Assembly: GCF_000344685.1 (NCBI RefSeq)
Contig: NW_006920418.1
Coordinates: 1,523,177-1,587,176 of the forward strand
Source: Gloeophyllum trabeum ATCC 11539
Lineage: Eukaryota; Basidiomycota; Agaricomycetes; Gloeophyllales; Gloeophyllaceae
Reading direction: 5' to 3'
Length of the DNA: 64,000 nucleotides
Shown here: positions 11,770-22,251 of the stretch, one piece after another
How positions within the stretch are numbered: position 1 is the stretch's first letter
How the letters are laid out: each line of letters begins with the position of its first letter
Notes under the pieces: model-generated
Database searches by the model: none
Told to the model about the DNA's origin: nothing
The model's input: only the letters and a program-made list of their open reading frames with translations
Translations under genes and position numbers: made by a program

Positions 11770-13033
11770 ATGTCCTGTACCGTTTGTCGGCTGCCCTTCG
11801 TACCAGGGCCTGCATCCGCTAACCCCAGGCCGATACCGCCGGGCATCCTTAACGAAAGACAGTACAGATATTTCGCGTACGGGCTCGGGATAGGATACCA
11901 GATAATCGGAGTAGTAAACCCGGTGGAATATCTCGGTGAGTTCCCGTCGCCGTTTTGTGAGACGAACCGGTCGGTTTAGAACACAAGCTAGATTCGAACA
12001 TGTTTGCAGTCCGAGCGGGCCTTCCGCTGCTGGATATGATCCAATGGGAATCGCATGGTGGCACCGTAAGTCCGTCTCACAAGTATCCGCGCGAGACAAC
12101 CGCTAAGCAGTCGAAGTTCGTCATATGTCACACCGTATGTGGCGCGCTCCTTCGCCGGACGACGCATGCTGAGGAAGACTCTGTCGACTCCCTGACGGAC
12201 CTTGTCGAGTTGGAACGCATCCTTGGGCGACCTCAGGCAGGCTCCCAGGCAGGACGTTTCCGGCATGTTAAATATGAAGACGTTCGCTGTGGTAAACTGA
12301 AACGTGTTGATCTGACGCCATTCTGGTTGGATGGGAATGAGGAGGGCGGTAATACCTTCGATTTTCAGTCTCTAAAAGCCAGCAATCTGGGTTTCATCCT
12401 GAATCGACCGGATACGTACGTGAATATCTCTTCGTCCGGTTTCACTGGAGTGCTTACCGTACCAGCTTTCCGAAATTCCATGAAACCGTCAATCCCGACC
12501 GGTTGAGGAGCCTCGACAATGCAACTGTAACAAAAGATGTGATCACTAACTTGCCGACGGACGTCTTGGAGTCACTTGTGATACGGATGGAAACCCCGGC
12601 TTACGTCCAGTTCGCCTCGAGTTGTCGCCTTCTGAGGCGTCATGCAGTGACGGCTTGGCAGAGGCACGCACGCTCTCGCGTTCTCGAGCTCGGCTGGGCA
12701 GTACCCCTGTCGTCGGAATACGAGCAGGGGAAAAAGCAAGGCATCGTTATGGCGAACGCAAAAGAGTCCCCGGCGGATGCAGACTGGTTGCTCTATCTGA
12801 GTCACGTTCATCGTACCCAGAGCATGAATGTTCGAGAGTGGATATGGGGTCTATGCCAGGAGATCAAACGAGCACGCGACGCACTCAGGCCAGACAGCGA
12901 AGTAGCTGAAATCGTTGTTGACGGCGAACGGAGGAAAAGTCCAAGCAGATTAGGCTTGGAGAAGCAGGTTGGGCCCATGAGTAGTATGTTCCAGCAGATT
13001 AAGCAGGCGCAGAACATGGCAAAGCAACGATGA
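11770..13033 (+). CDS. F-box-like protein with N-terminal CxxC motif
   Basis: Model: exons 11770-11935, 11980-12065, 12111-12415 and 12466-13033; introns of 44, 45 and 50 bases; 374 residues. The N-terminus MSCTVCRLPF has a CxxC pair that may be part of a zinc knuckle. The middle has RPDTFPKFHE. Then NLPTDVLESLVIRMETPAYVQ...CRLLRR resembles an F-box (helix after a conserved Leu-Pro). F-box proteins select substrates for SCF ubiquitin ligases. This architecture (Cys-rich head, RPD.FP.F motif, then F-box) resembles a family expanded in basidiomycetes, from memory. The C-terminus has no recognised repeat. The join at 12415/12466 is supported because it restores the conserved segment. Confidence 0.7.
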
Positions 13034-13358
13034 ACAGGCATGATGGACGTACGCGTATACGTAGACACCTTAGGAAGTACTTCAAGTTGGCTGTAGTAGT
13101 ACTTCAGTTCTCTAAACCGATCACAGACAGTACAAGACAAGTGTCCCACATCGACACAGGATCGCAAGTGAACTGCAGTTGACGGGGACGGCAGTGACGG
13201 CACTCTCAGTCCTGATTGACACGGAACTACATAAGCGGGTGTTTGTTTGTACATGTTAAGATCTAAAGGCCTTGATACACAGAGGCAAATAAAGAATCTG
13301 AGATCTCGATCACAAATATCCCAGATTCCCAAAACACCCCCTTTTGCAGCGACTTGTG
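13034..13358. other. Intergenic, upstream of NOM1/Sgd1-like gene
   Basis: About 325 bases holding the 3' flank of the F-box-like gene and the promoter of the next gene in the same direction. No motif was recognised. Confidence 0.5.
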
Positions 13359-16300
13359 ATGGCTGGTCCTGGTATACGGTTGCCCAAGCAGCTCCAGGAG
13401 CAGATAGAACAAGCAGGTGCGCATATCCAAACATGAAAGACTCCAAGCTGACCTGGAGGAAGGGACCAGCCACAGCCATCGGACACGGCACGCCAGACCG
13501 CAAATTTCTCGCAAAGAGGCCAGGAAGCAGGAGAGGCAACAGCGCAAACAGAATCGGGCTCAGTTCTTCTTGGGGCAGTCTAGCAAGCGCCAGGCTCAGG
13601 GCCCTGAGCATGAAGACGTCCCAGCTGCAAAAAAGGTTCGATTCTCCCCTTCGGACGCGCCTGTGGACGCTCGCAAGAGCCGCCCAGCGGTTGACCCCGT
13701 CTTAAAACCTGCGAGGAAAGGAAAGGAGAAGAAGGACGGGAATAACGACGGGCGTTTGTCTACAACTGCACTGGAACGCTTAGCAAGCAAGACCGACCGC
13801 AATGCGAGATCAGTTCCGCGTACTCCGCAGGAAGAACAGGAAGACGCGTACATCGCCTATCTTGAACAAAAGCTGGGCTGGAGGAAAGGGAAGGGGAAAA
13901 CAGGTCTTTATGGGAGGGGCTTTGAAGACGATGGTCTCAATGGTATGTGATCCGTCCGACATTCATCTAGCCATGTTACTCACATGCATTTATCAAGATT
14001 TGCTTCTGGAGCTGGACGATTTTGACAGTTCATCTCCTGATACTGTACGTATGCCGCAATATTTCACACTCTCCCCCTGCATTGCCTGACATGAACGACA
14101 GTCGAACAAGGGGCGTAGTACTCGTACGCTCGAAAGTGACGCAGAGCTCTTGGTAGATGGGGACTCAGATAATGAAGCCAGTACCTCCGGGTCGAACGGT
14201 GACTCCGACGACAAGTCATGGCACGGTATTGAACCGGCTGAGGGCGAGGATCCGGCTGCCGAAGTGGAATTGAGGCACCCCTCAACTGAACCGGATTCAG
14301 ATAAGCCTTCCCATAGTGAGCAAATTTATCTCTCACCTCCCTTGATTGACTCACATCTGCTAGGCATCCGATACGTTCCTCCTCACCTTCGTCGGTCGCA
14401 GGAGAACACCCAACAACCATCGGAAGAGATCACCAAGCTAACTCGCCTCCTGAAAGGACAGCTGAACAGGTATATCTCCTTCCTTCACCATGTGAATTTA
14501 GCTGAATGGTACCCTGCGTAGGTTGACCGAGCAGAATATTTCATCTATTGTAGACGGAATCGAAGAAATATATCGGAAACACCGGAGACATGGTCTGCTC
14601 CATATGTCTTCCGGGTGTAATCCATTACTAATCAAAGAGTCTAGACGTTACTTCTACCTTAACGAAGCTGATAATTGACGGCATAGCGTCCCACTCCATC
14701 GTGCTGGACTCATACGTCGTACTTCACGCCGCATTCGTAGCCAGCATGCACAAAATTGTCGGCAACGAATTTGGTACGCTTGAAACTGCTGCTGCGATAC
14801 CTCATTATGACTCCTCCTTCCTTCAGCGGCTTATTTCACCCAGACCGTCGTATCCTCATATGAACGTTATTATCATGACACCCTGGAACAAGCCCAGGAG
14901 AACGATACGGAGACGAAAGGCAAAGAGTGCTCTAATCTGATAGTCCTCCTATCGGAACTCTACAATTTCCAAGTCGTATCGTGCATCCTTATATATGACG
15001 TTATCCGGGACCTGCTTAGCAAAGACCTCACTGAATGGAACGTGGAGCTACTACTCAAGATCGCTCGGAGTAAGCTGTCCTCTGTCGGTATTTACCTTGG
15101 CAAATGATTCTAACATAGGACAGACTCCGGTCCTCAGCTCCGCCATGATGATCCATCTGCGCTCAAAGACATCATCCAGATTGTTCAGGGCAGATTGTCT
15201 GGACAGTCGGATAACTTGAGGTAGCCATGATCCACTCGTCTAGCATAAGAATGCATACTTATGACAGTCGTAGTTCGCGTACTCGGTTCATGCTAGAGAC
15301 GCTGATCAATTTGAAGAATAACAAGTTGAAAACCAACGCAGCTCCAGGCAGTGCTGAAACCATCGAGCGCCTCAAGAAATATTTGTCGGGTCTTGGTAAA
15401 CGGCGACATGGTGCGTGGGATCACATTTATAGCTTGAGCGGGACTGACTTCCTCTTCTGCAGTGCTTGGGCACGAACCTCTACGGATAACGCTGGAAGAC
15501 CTACATACCGCAGAGAGTAAGGGGAAATGGTGGCTCGTCGGCGCCGCATGGAACGGCAATCCTCTGGTGGATCGGCTGGATAACAGCACACCAGAATCAA
15601 AACTCGACAATACCGAAAGCACTCTGGTGAAACTGGCTCGTAAACAGGGGATGAACACGGATATCCGTCGTAGTATCTTTGTTGTCTTAATGAGCAGCGA
15701 GGTAAGGATTATTCGTTATCCGCGCTCGCCAACTTATGTTAACGCGAAACACAGGATTACCTTGATGCATGTGAACGTCTTGGACAGCTGAATTTGACGG
15801 AGGTGCAGCAGCGGGAGATCGTGCGCGTCATACTACACTGCTGTGGGAAGGTACGTCGCTGACGCGTGCCTCAGCTGCCTCGCCATGCTGATAGGATGTC
15901 TCTTCAGGAAAAGGCTTACAACCCCTTCTACACTCTGGTGTGCCAGCAGTTATGCCGTACGTCGCACTCGTACAAGATCACCCTTCAATTCTGCCTCTGG
16001 GATTTCCTTCGGGACATGGGCGAATCCAATGTCGGCGGGGCTGAGGTCATCAAGAACACGGGTGAGAATGAACCTGGATTTTCGACGGGCAAGACCATCT
16101 CCAATGCGAAAATGCAGAACATAGCCAAGGCGTACGCTTGGTGGATAGCAAAAGACTGCTGCCCTATCTCGATCCTCAAGGTACGGCTACCTACAGCATT
16201 GACAGCGTAATCGGACCTGATGGACATTCCACAGCCTGTCGACTTTACTATGCTGAAACTGCAGACGCGCACGTTCTTCAAGGAATTCTTTATCCAACTG

Positions 16301-16561
16301 TTTATCAGCAGTCAAGCGACCAATCCCACGGAACAAGTTGCTCCGAGGGACGCGCCATTGACTCGCAACAGGGCCGCCATTGAGCAGATTTTCATCCGCG
16401 CCACTCGGATCGAGGCCCTTGCCCTGGGATTGTTGTATTTCCTATCCGAGGCGTTCCGGCACGAGAATGAAGAGGACAGCCGGGGCAAACTGGTCAAATG
16501 GGCAGTAGATGTGGCCAAGGATACCCTGAATACCGGCATGGACATAGTGCCGAATCTCTAG
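13359..16561 (+). CDS. NOM1/Sgd1-type nucleolar protein, MIF4G and MA3 domains
   Basis: Model: exons 13359-13416, 13448-13942, 13998-14044, 14102-14469, 14522-14592, 14645-14773, 14827-15069, 15124-15220, 15268-15410, 15463-15701, 15755-15850, 15908-16180 and 16235-16561; 861 residues. It starts MAGPGIRLPKQLQEQI, then SRKEARKQERQ (basic), an acidic Ser-rich linker, and RYVPPHLRR. The MIF4G domain follows (LTRLLKGQLNRLTEQN...SNLIVLLSELYNFQVVS), then an MA3 domain (IRRSIFVVLMSSEDYLDACERL...AYNPFYTLVCQQLC). This order is that of Sgd1/NOM1, which works in nucleolar 18S rRNA maturation and recruits an RNA helicase. All junctions are in phase except the first: bases 13417-13447 must be removed to keep frame and would be only a 31-base intron, so this spot is uncertain. 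Confidence 0.88.
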
Positions 16562-16591
16562 GCGATTCTTCTAATTCCACGCTGTCTTCCA

Positions 16592-17499
16592 TTACGAGCG
16601 TTTTCGGAACGCGACAGTTGAGACGATGCTACCTGTCTTGCCACCATAAGTGAACGTGGGATGTTGAATCCTAGAGCTATGGCGACGCTATGTTAATTGC
16701 GCACACTGCATACGAGAGGCGTCCACTTACTGGTACTCTAGGCCTGTTTCAGCGACCAGAAACTCAGTCTTCAACTCTTCCTCCGTGAAGTTACAGGCTA
16801 TTATATTCGGGTCAGAAAGCCGTGCCATAGAATAGAGCGGAGGCTGCTTACATGTTATAAGGAAATGTCCTCCGGGTTTGAGTATACTAGCCACTCTCTT
16901 TGAATATTTCGACCTTGGTATCGTCCCGTCGGGTTTGCGTTCCATCAGAGCGATGGCGTCAAACGTCCCTTTGTCCATGAGCAGGTCCCACGCATCGGTA
17001 GCATCAATTGACGGCGGGACTTCGTTGAGAAAATCGCACAGGTTTAATGCGATGTCCCCCTTATTCTTGGAAGAGGCAATTGCCTTCGACAGCTTGACAG
17101 CATCGGGGCTATAGTCTATCCCAGCAATCCTGGCGGCATCATAGCCGTTCTCTGCCAATGCAAAGAGTAATGTTCCGTTTCCGCTGCCAATCTCCAAGAT
17201 AGATGGGTTTCTGCTTGGCGGGACGTGCTCCAAAGCCCAGTCTACCATCTTTTCTATGCTTTCTTGCCCAAACCTAGGTGTCATATGTAGTGATAGCTTA
17301 TCATATATCGAAGGGATCTGTGGATACCATATTTCTCCTTCATCGCCGTTCTCTGCGAAATTGGCGAGCTCCTCTTCATAAACCTGATCCCAGCTGATGA
17401 AACAATATATGTGATAGGCAAGCCCGTGTGGTTATAAAACATAATCACTCACTGTTCCTTTGTTCCAAGTTTCGAAGGCTTCAGATCCACACTGCTCAT
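16592..17499 (-). CDS. EFM4: EFM4/METTL10-type protein-lysine methyltransferase
   Basis: Model: exons 17499-17453, 17393-17328, 17273-16731 and 16670-16592; 244 residues. Key segments: LGTKEHWDQVYEEELANF at the N-terminus, EIWFGQESIEKMVDW, the SAM-binding motif ILEIGSGNGTLL, DKGTFDAI, and a C-terminal IQHPTFTYGGKTGSIVSTVAF. This is the EFM4 pattern; the yeast enzyme methylates a lysine of elongation factor eEF1A in the cytosol. A shorter unspliced reading ends at 16727, but the donor GTAAGT and the restored family C-terminus support the last exon. It lies tail-to-tail with the NOM1 gene (30 bases apart). Its 5' end sits within about 100 bases of the transposon complex. An alternative in-frame Met exists at 17580. 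Confidence 0.9.
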
Positions 17500-17879
17500 G
17501 CTGGTGGACAGACAGTTGGATGATGAGAGCAGTCCAGCGAACTTAGATTGGGCGGATCGCTTAGTAAGCAGATTTACCATCCCTGTTGGCTCGGATCCCG
17601 CCGGGAGTAGTGCTTCACAGGACCCCCGATAATCATTATAAATGCCGAGGACCCATAAGTAGACCCATTTTGTCCGGAAGAAAATCGCCGATTTTGGACC
17701 TTTTGTCCGGAAAAAAACAGGCATCACAGCGAAAAAGTGGCTCTAAAAGGCAACTGTGGCGTGGGTACGTCTAAATTTAGCTTCCCCGGCAGGTGCCGGG
17801 GTAAATATGGTGTCGAAATGGCCAAGTCTGACCAAAATGTCCGGAAAAAAATCAGGCCTGTTCTCCAGGCTCCTAGAAC

Positions 17880-18762
17880 TAGTGTTGCTCCTGCAGTGAA
17901 GTTGCAGTGTCGCACAGTGGAGTTTTTGACACTTCAACCCGAATGAAGTGAAGTTGCAGGCGCTTCAAAGTCTTCATTGAAGTCGGAAGACCAGCCGCGG
18001 AATATCCCGTACCATTCCCACGTACATGTGGCGGAGTGACTGACTGGTCCTCATAAGACGAACTCGGGGGACATTTGTGTATACAGAGTATGTAGAAACT
18101 AATAACAATGAATCTCAGCCGTATGCGACACGACTATGTATAGTGATGTATGTACCTAATAACAATGAATCTATCGTATACTTGTCAGGTACATGTGTAG
18201 CTCAGTGTGAACACGAGACTCACCTCAGCCGTATGCGACACGACTGAGGGAAAGGAAAAGGGGAAAGGGGGAGAGCATCCGTATATACCCGAACGCGCTC
18301 GTCACAGTGAAAACGGTGAAAGTGCTTCTTCACATTGTATCCTCAACAGAGTACTCAAAAATGCACTAATAATGCCCATACCATCTGCCCGCGAATACAT
18401 TTCCAAAAATTGAGTCGACACCTTGTCATATGGACTCCTGACGAATTCTTTGAGCCCAGTGCAAACTGCCAGTATGCTATGGAGGTTATCTGCCACGGCC
18501 ATTCTATTATTGTCTCTGCACGGGGTATGACGCGCAGTAGATACGACTCTATGCGACTCGGACACCACTTGGACGGGGGGCGAGTACGTCTGGTGGCGCG
18601 CGCCAAGCGCGCGCTGCCATTCACGGTCAGCACGTGGTCATGATCAGACTTCAATGCAGTCTGCAAAGCCAATTCATGACGACTGTGCAGTGGGTGAAGT
18701 ACATGAAACTTGAAGTGAAGTGAGACAGTCTGCAAAGTGACCTCACTGCAGGAGCAACACTA
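17880..18762. mobile_element. hAT-like non-autonomous element with 8-bp target duplication
   Basis: The terminal inverted repeat begins TAGTGTTGCTCCTGCAGTGA and is mirrored at the right end. Exact 8-bp duplications CCTAGAAC flank it at 17872-17879 and 18763-18770. The empty site (one copy, inverted as GTTCTAGG) is present in the other arm at 22082-22089, and again at 23455-23462. An 8-bp duplication plus ends fitting the pattern YARNG are typical of the hAT superfamily. Length is 883 bases and no transposase frame is visible. Inside are short direct repeats: CTAATAACAATGAATCT at 18099 and 18156, and a 20-mer at 18116 and 18226. Confidence 0.85.
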
Positions 18763-18918
18763 CCTAGAACCATCCGTCTCGCGTCCTCGATCCTCTCTGC
18801 TAGGGCGTGTGTGAAGATGTTATCTAATATGGCTTATATAATGTTGTTTATTTATAGTTGTGTTTCCTGATTAAGCCGAACGGTGAGGATGAGGACGCTA
18901 TGAGACGGCTGGCCCAAC

Positions 18919-19439
18919 GTCTTTGCTATTGCGCCCCCGCGTAAACACGACCAAATATTACCTTTTCGAGAACAATATCATGTGACCTCCGATCCCTCCG
19001 GCCGCGCCACTAAAAATAACTGGACCCAGCCGTATTAAGTAAACGCCAATTACATTGCCATGATATTATTTTGATGTGAAAGATTTGTATTGCTTCTTTA
19101 GTCTAGTGGTTATGCGGTATGCATTGGCACCTGGAAGTCTAGAGTTCAATTCCTGCTTGTGCACAGTTTTTGATTTGTGCTTTAGGGTTAGGGTTTATTA
19201 ACTTTCCTTACGGTTGCCTTTTATATTTACCTTGTCAACCACATGTATCACAGCTATATAGATTTCAATGAAATTCTATTTCGCCCCATCTATATGACCC
19301 TCTTAGTCCAGACTTGAGACACTCTTACTGGCCGGACACGCGCGCGGCGGGAAGACCGCGTTTGCCGGCATCATGTGACATTCTTCTCGATATGGTATAT
19401 TTGTACATGTTTGCACGGGGGCGCAGTAAAGCTACCTCT
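18919..19439. mobile_element. Second terminal-inverted-repeat element with 8-bp duplication
   Basis: Exact duplications GGCCCAAC at 18911-18918 and 19440-19447 flank 521 bases. The unoccupied site occurs once in the other arm at 20148-20155 (GTTGGGCC). The ends are imperfect inverted repeats of about 65 bases: ATTGCGCCCCCG...AAACACG...TCGAGAA...ATGTGA on the left matches the complement of the right end (ACTGCGCCCCCG...AAACATG...). The element contains a Pol III-type cassette (see 19092-19171). Superfamily is uncertain; the 8-bp duplication allows hAT. No coding frame. Confidence 0.75.
19092..19171 (+). ncRNA. tRNA-like Pol III cassette (SINE-like head)
   Basis: An A box TAGTCTAGTGG at 19099-19109 and a B box GTTCAATTC at 19144-19152 are spaced as in tRNA genes. 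They are followed by a five-T Pol III terminator at 19167-19171. The sequence does not fold into a proper cloverleaf (acceptor and T stems are mostly mismatched), so it is not a working tRNA gene by eye. It looks like a tRNA-derived cassette embedded in the transposon. A TTAGGGTTAGGG pair lies just downstream at 19182-19193. Confidence 0.4.
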
Positions 19440-20155
19440 GGCCCAACTCGTCGTCCGAGGTTTCACCGGAATTATGTAAGGTAGCTAAGCGACTAACGAC
19501 GCGTCGGTTTACTGTTGGTTTATTGACGTTCGTCGACTGCCCGATTCGGATTGAGGCTTGCTCTTCGAGCATGTCCTCTGCTCGTCCGCGCATTGACGGT
19601 GTCATGGACTTAAAGATGTCCATATCAGAGTAGTGCTCTATCTGTATTATTGATGACATGCACGTTCACCAACTGCACTGGGAACATCCCAATTCAACAA
19701 ACAAAACAATGAATGACTATTTACCACAACAGTCTAGATAGGGCAAGCTGCTCTGGTCTCTCTCTTTCTCTTTGCATACCAAAGCCAAAGAAGACTAGCT
19801 ACACACACAATGTTATAAGGTCTCAGGCTACTCTGCAATGAATGAAGAACTTGGTGCTTGGAGTTTGCATTGTATTTAAATTAATCTATTCATCGAAGAT
19901 ATAGCAACAGACCCCTAGACACTCATGCATTATTGTTTCACTATCTAAGAAATGGCTTTCTATATTGCCGTCAGATTTTATCCCCGTCCCCCCGCCGTCA
20001 ATGCGCGGACGAGCAGAGGACATACTCGAAGAGCAAGCCTCAATCCGAATCGGGCAGTCGACGAACATCAATAAACCAACAGTAAACCAACGCGTCATTA
20101 GTCGCTTAGCTACCTTACATAATTCCGGTGAAACCTCGGACGACGAGTTGGGCCA
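19440..20155. repeat. Inner inverted repeat of the fold-back element
   Basis: Bases 19440-19599 are the reverse complement of 19995-20155, with four substitutions seen. Read in the left arm's plus-strand sense, all four are C in the left arm and T in the right. The repeats are separated by about 400 AT-rich bases without a gene. Each arm carries the same short open frame (about 52 codons, starting MRGRAED and ending DELGQ); it shows no known domain. Confidence 0.9.
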
Positions 20156-20166
20156 GCCGTCTCATA

Positions 20167-21951
20167 CTATCATTGGGGGGGTTCTGTAAAAACTTGACAA
20201 TATGACCAGCCAAGGGCTACCTTCTTCATCATTCCCTGTTATTTCACTCAGGCATCATAGTATACCTTCCTAAGTACCATCTGCAAAAAGAATGATCTCG
20301 ATTCACTATGTACAGAGTAATACAGAGAGATGCCGCACACAGACGGCACTTGCGGGGAGTAATGTAAAAATGTCACGCGCGGGTAACACTATCCGATCCG
20401 CACGCATCTGTCACGCATCTGTCACGCCCTTGCATCAGCAAATTTTCCCATAACTGGTATCTGAATACCATTAGCATATAATCAATTAAAATAAGTACCG
20501 GTATTACAATATGTACCAGACTTGTGGACGGCTGGGCCAGCCATTATATTTGGATGGCACATGTTGCAAGACTCCCGCAAGAAGTACAATATGTACCAGA
20601 CTTATACATATTCCAAGCTCAGGCCAGCTTGCTTTGACCCATAATCAAACTATCAGCTGTCTTTTGCTTGATATTCCAGATCCCTGGAATGAAAAGGGGG
20701 GCATTGGCTGATGAACACAATAAACAGTGTATAATTGCTCAGACTAGCTACTAGACAGGATTTGCTATGGCTAGACATTCAACACAGTACTATCTGCTGA
20801 CCCATACCCTCCACACAACCCACTCAATGGAAAGCAAGCCATGTCACTACAATAAACCAGATAGGTGAGATGAGAGACATACCTGGTGCACTAGTCATCT
20901 TGTATGCGTAGAACCCGGCAGCGGTAGACCTGCAGAACAGATTAGAACACTCAGTCATCAGTCATGTCACTAAACATGAGAAACATATCTAGCAAGCATG
21001 ACTCAGACTTGTCACTCCGACAATCTGAGAACCTATGAATATGGGCACACAGTAACACAGAGAAATGGCTTACCCACGACCAAGACACGCCGATACACGA
21101 TGAGGGCCACTTCTAGGTCGCATCAACCCCGCCATACACGCGCTGTAGGAAGGTACTTAGGCGGTTTAAGTAGAGGCAACGGGTTCACAAAGAGAACTTA
21201 CCCACGGAGAGTTATAGTAGATGGTGTTGATGCCACCATTCAGAAGCATGTGAGAGCTGTGTAAGGGCCTTAGTCGTGATACGAGGGAGAGAGGGGATGA
21301 GCAACGATGTCGAACTGCGGCGCACTTTTAAGTCAAGTTCAAAGTCCGCCATGTTGAACTTAGCACGTGAGGCGACGCGCATCAGTCAGGCGCCGGTGGT
21401 TGCTTTGTTGCTAAGGGTATATATATAGAATGATAAGATAATCCTCTGGTAAGCGTATCTCAACAGGCGGTTGGCTTATCATAAATACAAGTCTGGTATT
21501 CAGCTGGTAATGCGATTGTAGACGTGCTAAAATAACTGGAATAAGCGCCAGCCACTACCAGCCGCGGGACAATTTGCCGATGTGGGCCCTTGGAGTTCTG
21601 TAAAATCTACCATACGAGCACTTCACAAGCCTGCAGCTATTATCGGGTGGGCGCAGGAGGTTTACACATACAGGAAACACCTCCTCTAGGCAAGCCGATA
21701 TATGCCGGGGCCGTGTAGGCTGGCAGATCTACCCATCAAGTGGCCATCAGACCTGTTACAGTGGGCACTTTGGATGGTGTTCAACCTCCCATACGACAAG
21801 GGGCCAATTTGAGGCAATTCTGACTTCACAGACCATCTGTATGGTATACAATGCATATACGTACCAACCCGCTAAGCTCCCTGTAGCATACTTCTCGAGA
21901 TTTCGGAGTTCTGTAAAAAATCTAACTTTTACAGAACCCCCCCAATGATAG
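20167..21951. mobile_element. Tc1/mariner-like element with TA target duplication
   Basis: Perfect terminal inverted repeats of about 25 bases begin CTATCATTGGGGGGGTTCTG at 20167 and are mirrored at the right end (21951). A TA dinucleotide flanks both ends (20165-20166 and 21952-21953). The uninterrupted sequence (CATAGC context) is preserved in the opposite arm at 18893-18910. A TA duplication with short terminal repeats suits the Tc1/mariner group. Length is 1,785 bases. The largest frames (20511-20711, 20998-21264) show no transposase motif, so this copy appears non-autonomous or decayed. Internal GGAGTTCTGTAAAA motifs repeat the terminal sequence. Confidence 0.75.
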
Positions 21952-22251
21952 TAGCGTCCTCATCCTCACCGTTCGGCTTAATCAGGAAACACAACTATAA
22001 ATAAACAACATTATATAAGCCATATTAGATAACATCTTCACACACGCCCTAGCAGAGAGGATCGAGGACGTGAGACGGATGGTTCTAGGAGCCTGCCTGT
22101 TCTCCAGAATCGGCTGATTTGTCCATAAAAAATCAGCCATTGAGGGCTCTAAAGTCCCAAAATTTGTCCGGAACCTGATCAGGCATTTATACCAATTATC
22201 AGGGTCCTTGCTTCACTCATTAGAAAGTATGCACATTGATGCCACTATGGG
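21584..22251. repeat. Direct repeat copy A, left of the assembly gap
   Basis: This 668-base segment (right end of the mariner-like element plus the right fold-back arm) recurs almost exactly at 22957-23626. Only two single-base length differences were noticed, both near the end of the repeat next to the gap. Confidence 0.95.

Noticed and set aside
13247..13705. Plus-strand frame of 152 codons and a minus-strand frame of 267 codons (12808-13611)
   Set aside because: Both are shadows of the F-box-like and NOM1/Sgd1-like genes, which carry the recognisable family segments in other frames.
16727..17284. Unspliced methyltransferase frame as the whole gene
   Set aside because: It lacks the family N-terminus, and it includes intron sequence (17274-17284). 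The conserved C-terminus is recovered only by splicing at 16730.
18099..18245. CRISPR-like spaced repeats inside the hAT-like element
   Set aside because: Only two copies each of two short repeats with irregular spacing, in a eukaryotic transposon.
19092..19171. Functional tRNA gene
   Set aside because: A and B boxes are present, but acceptor and T stems do not pair and no sensible anticodon arm forms.
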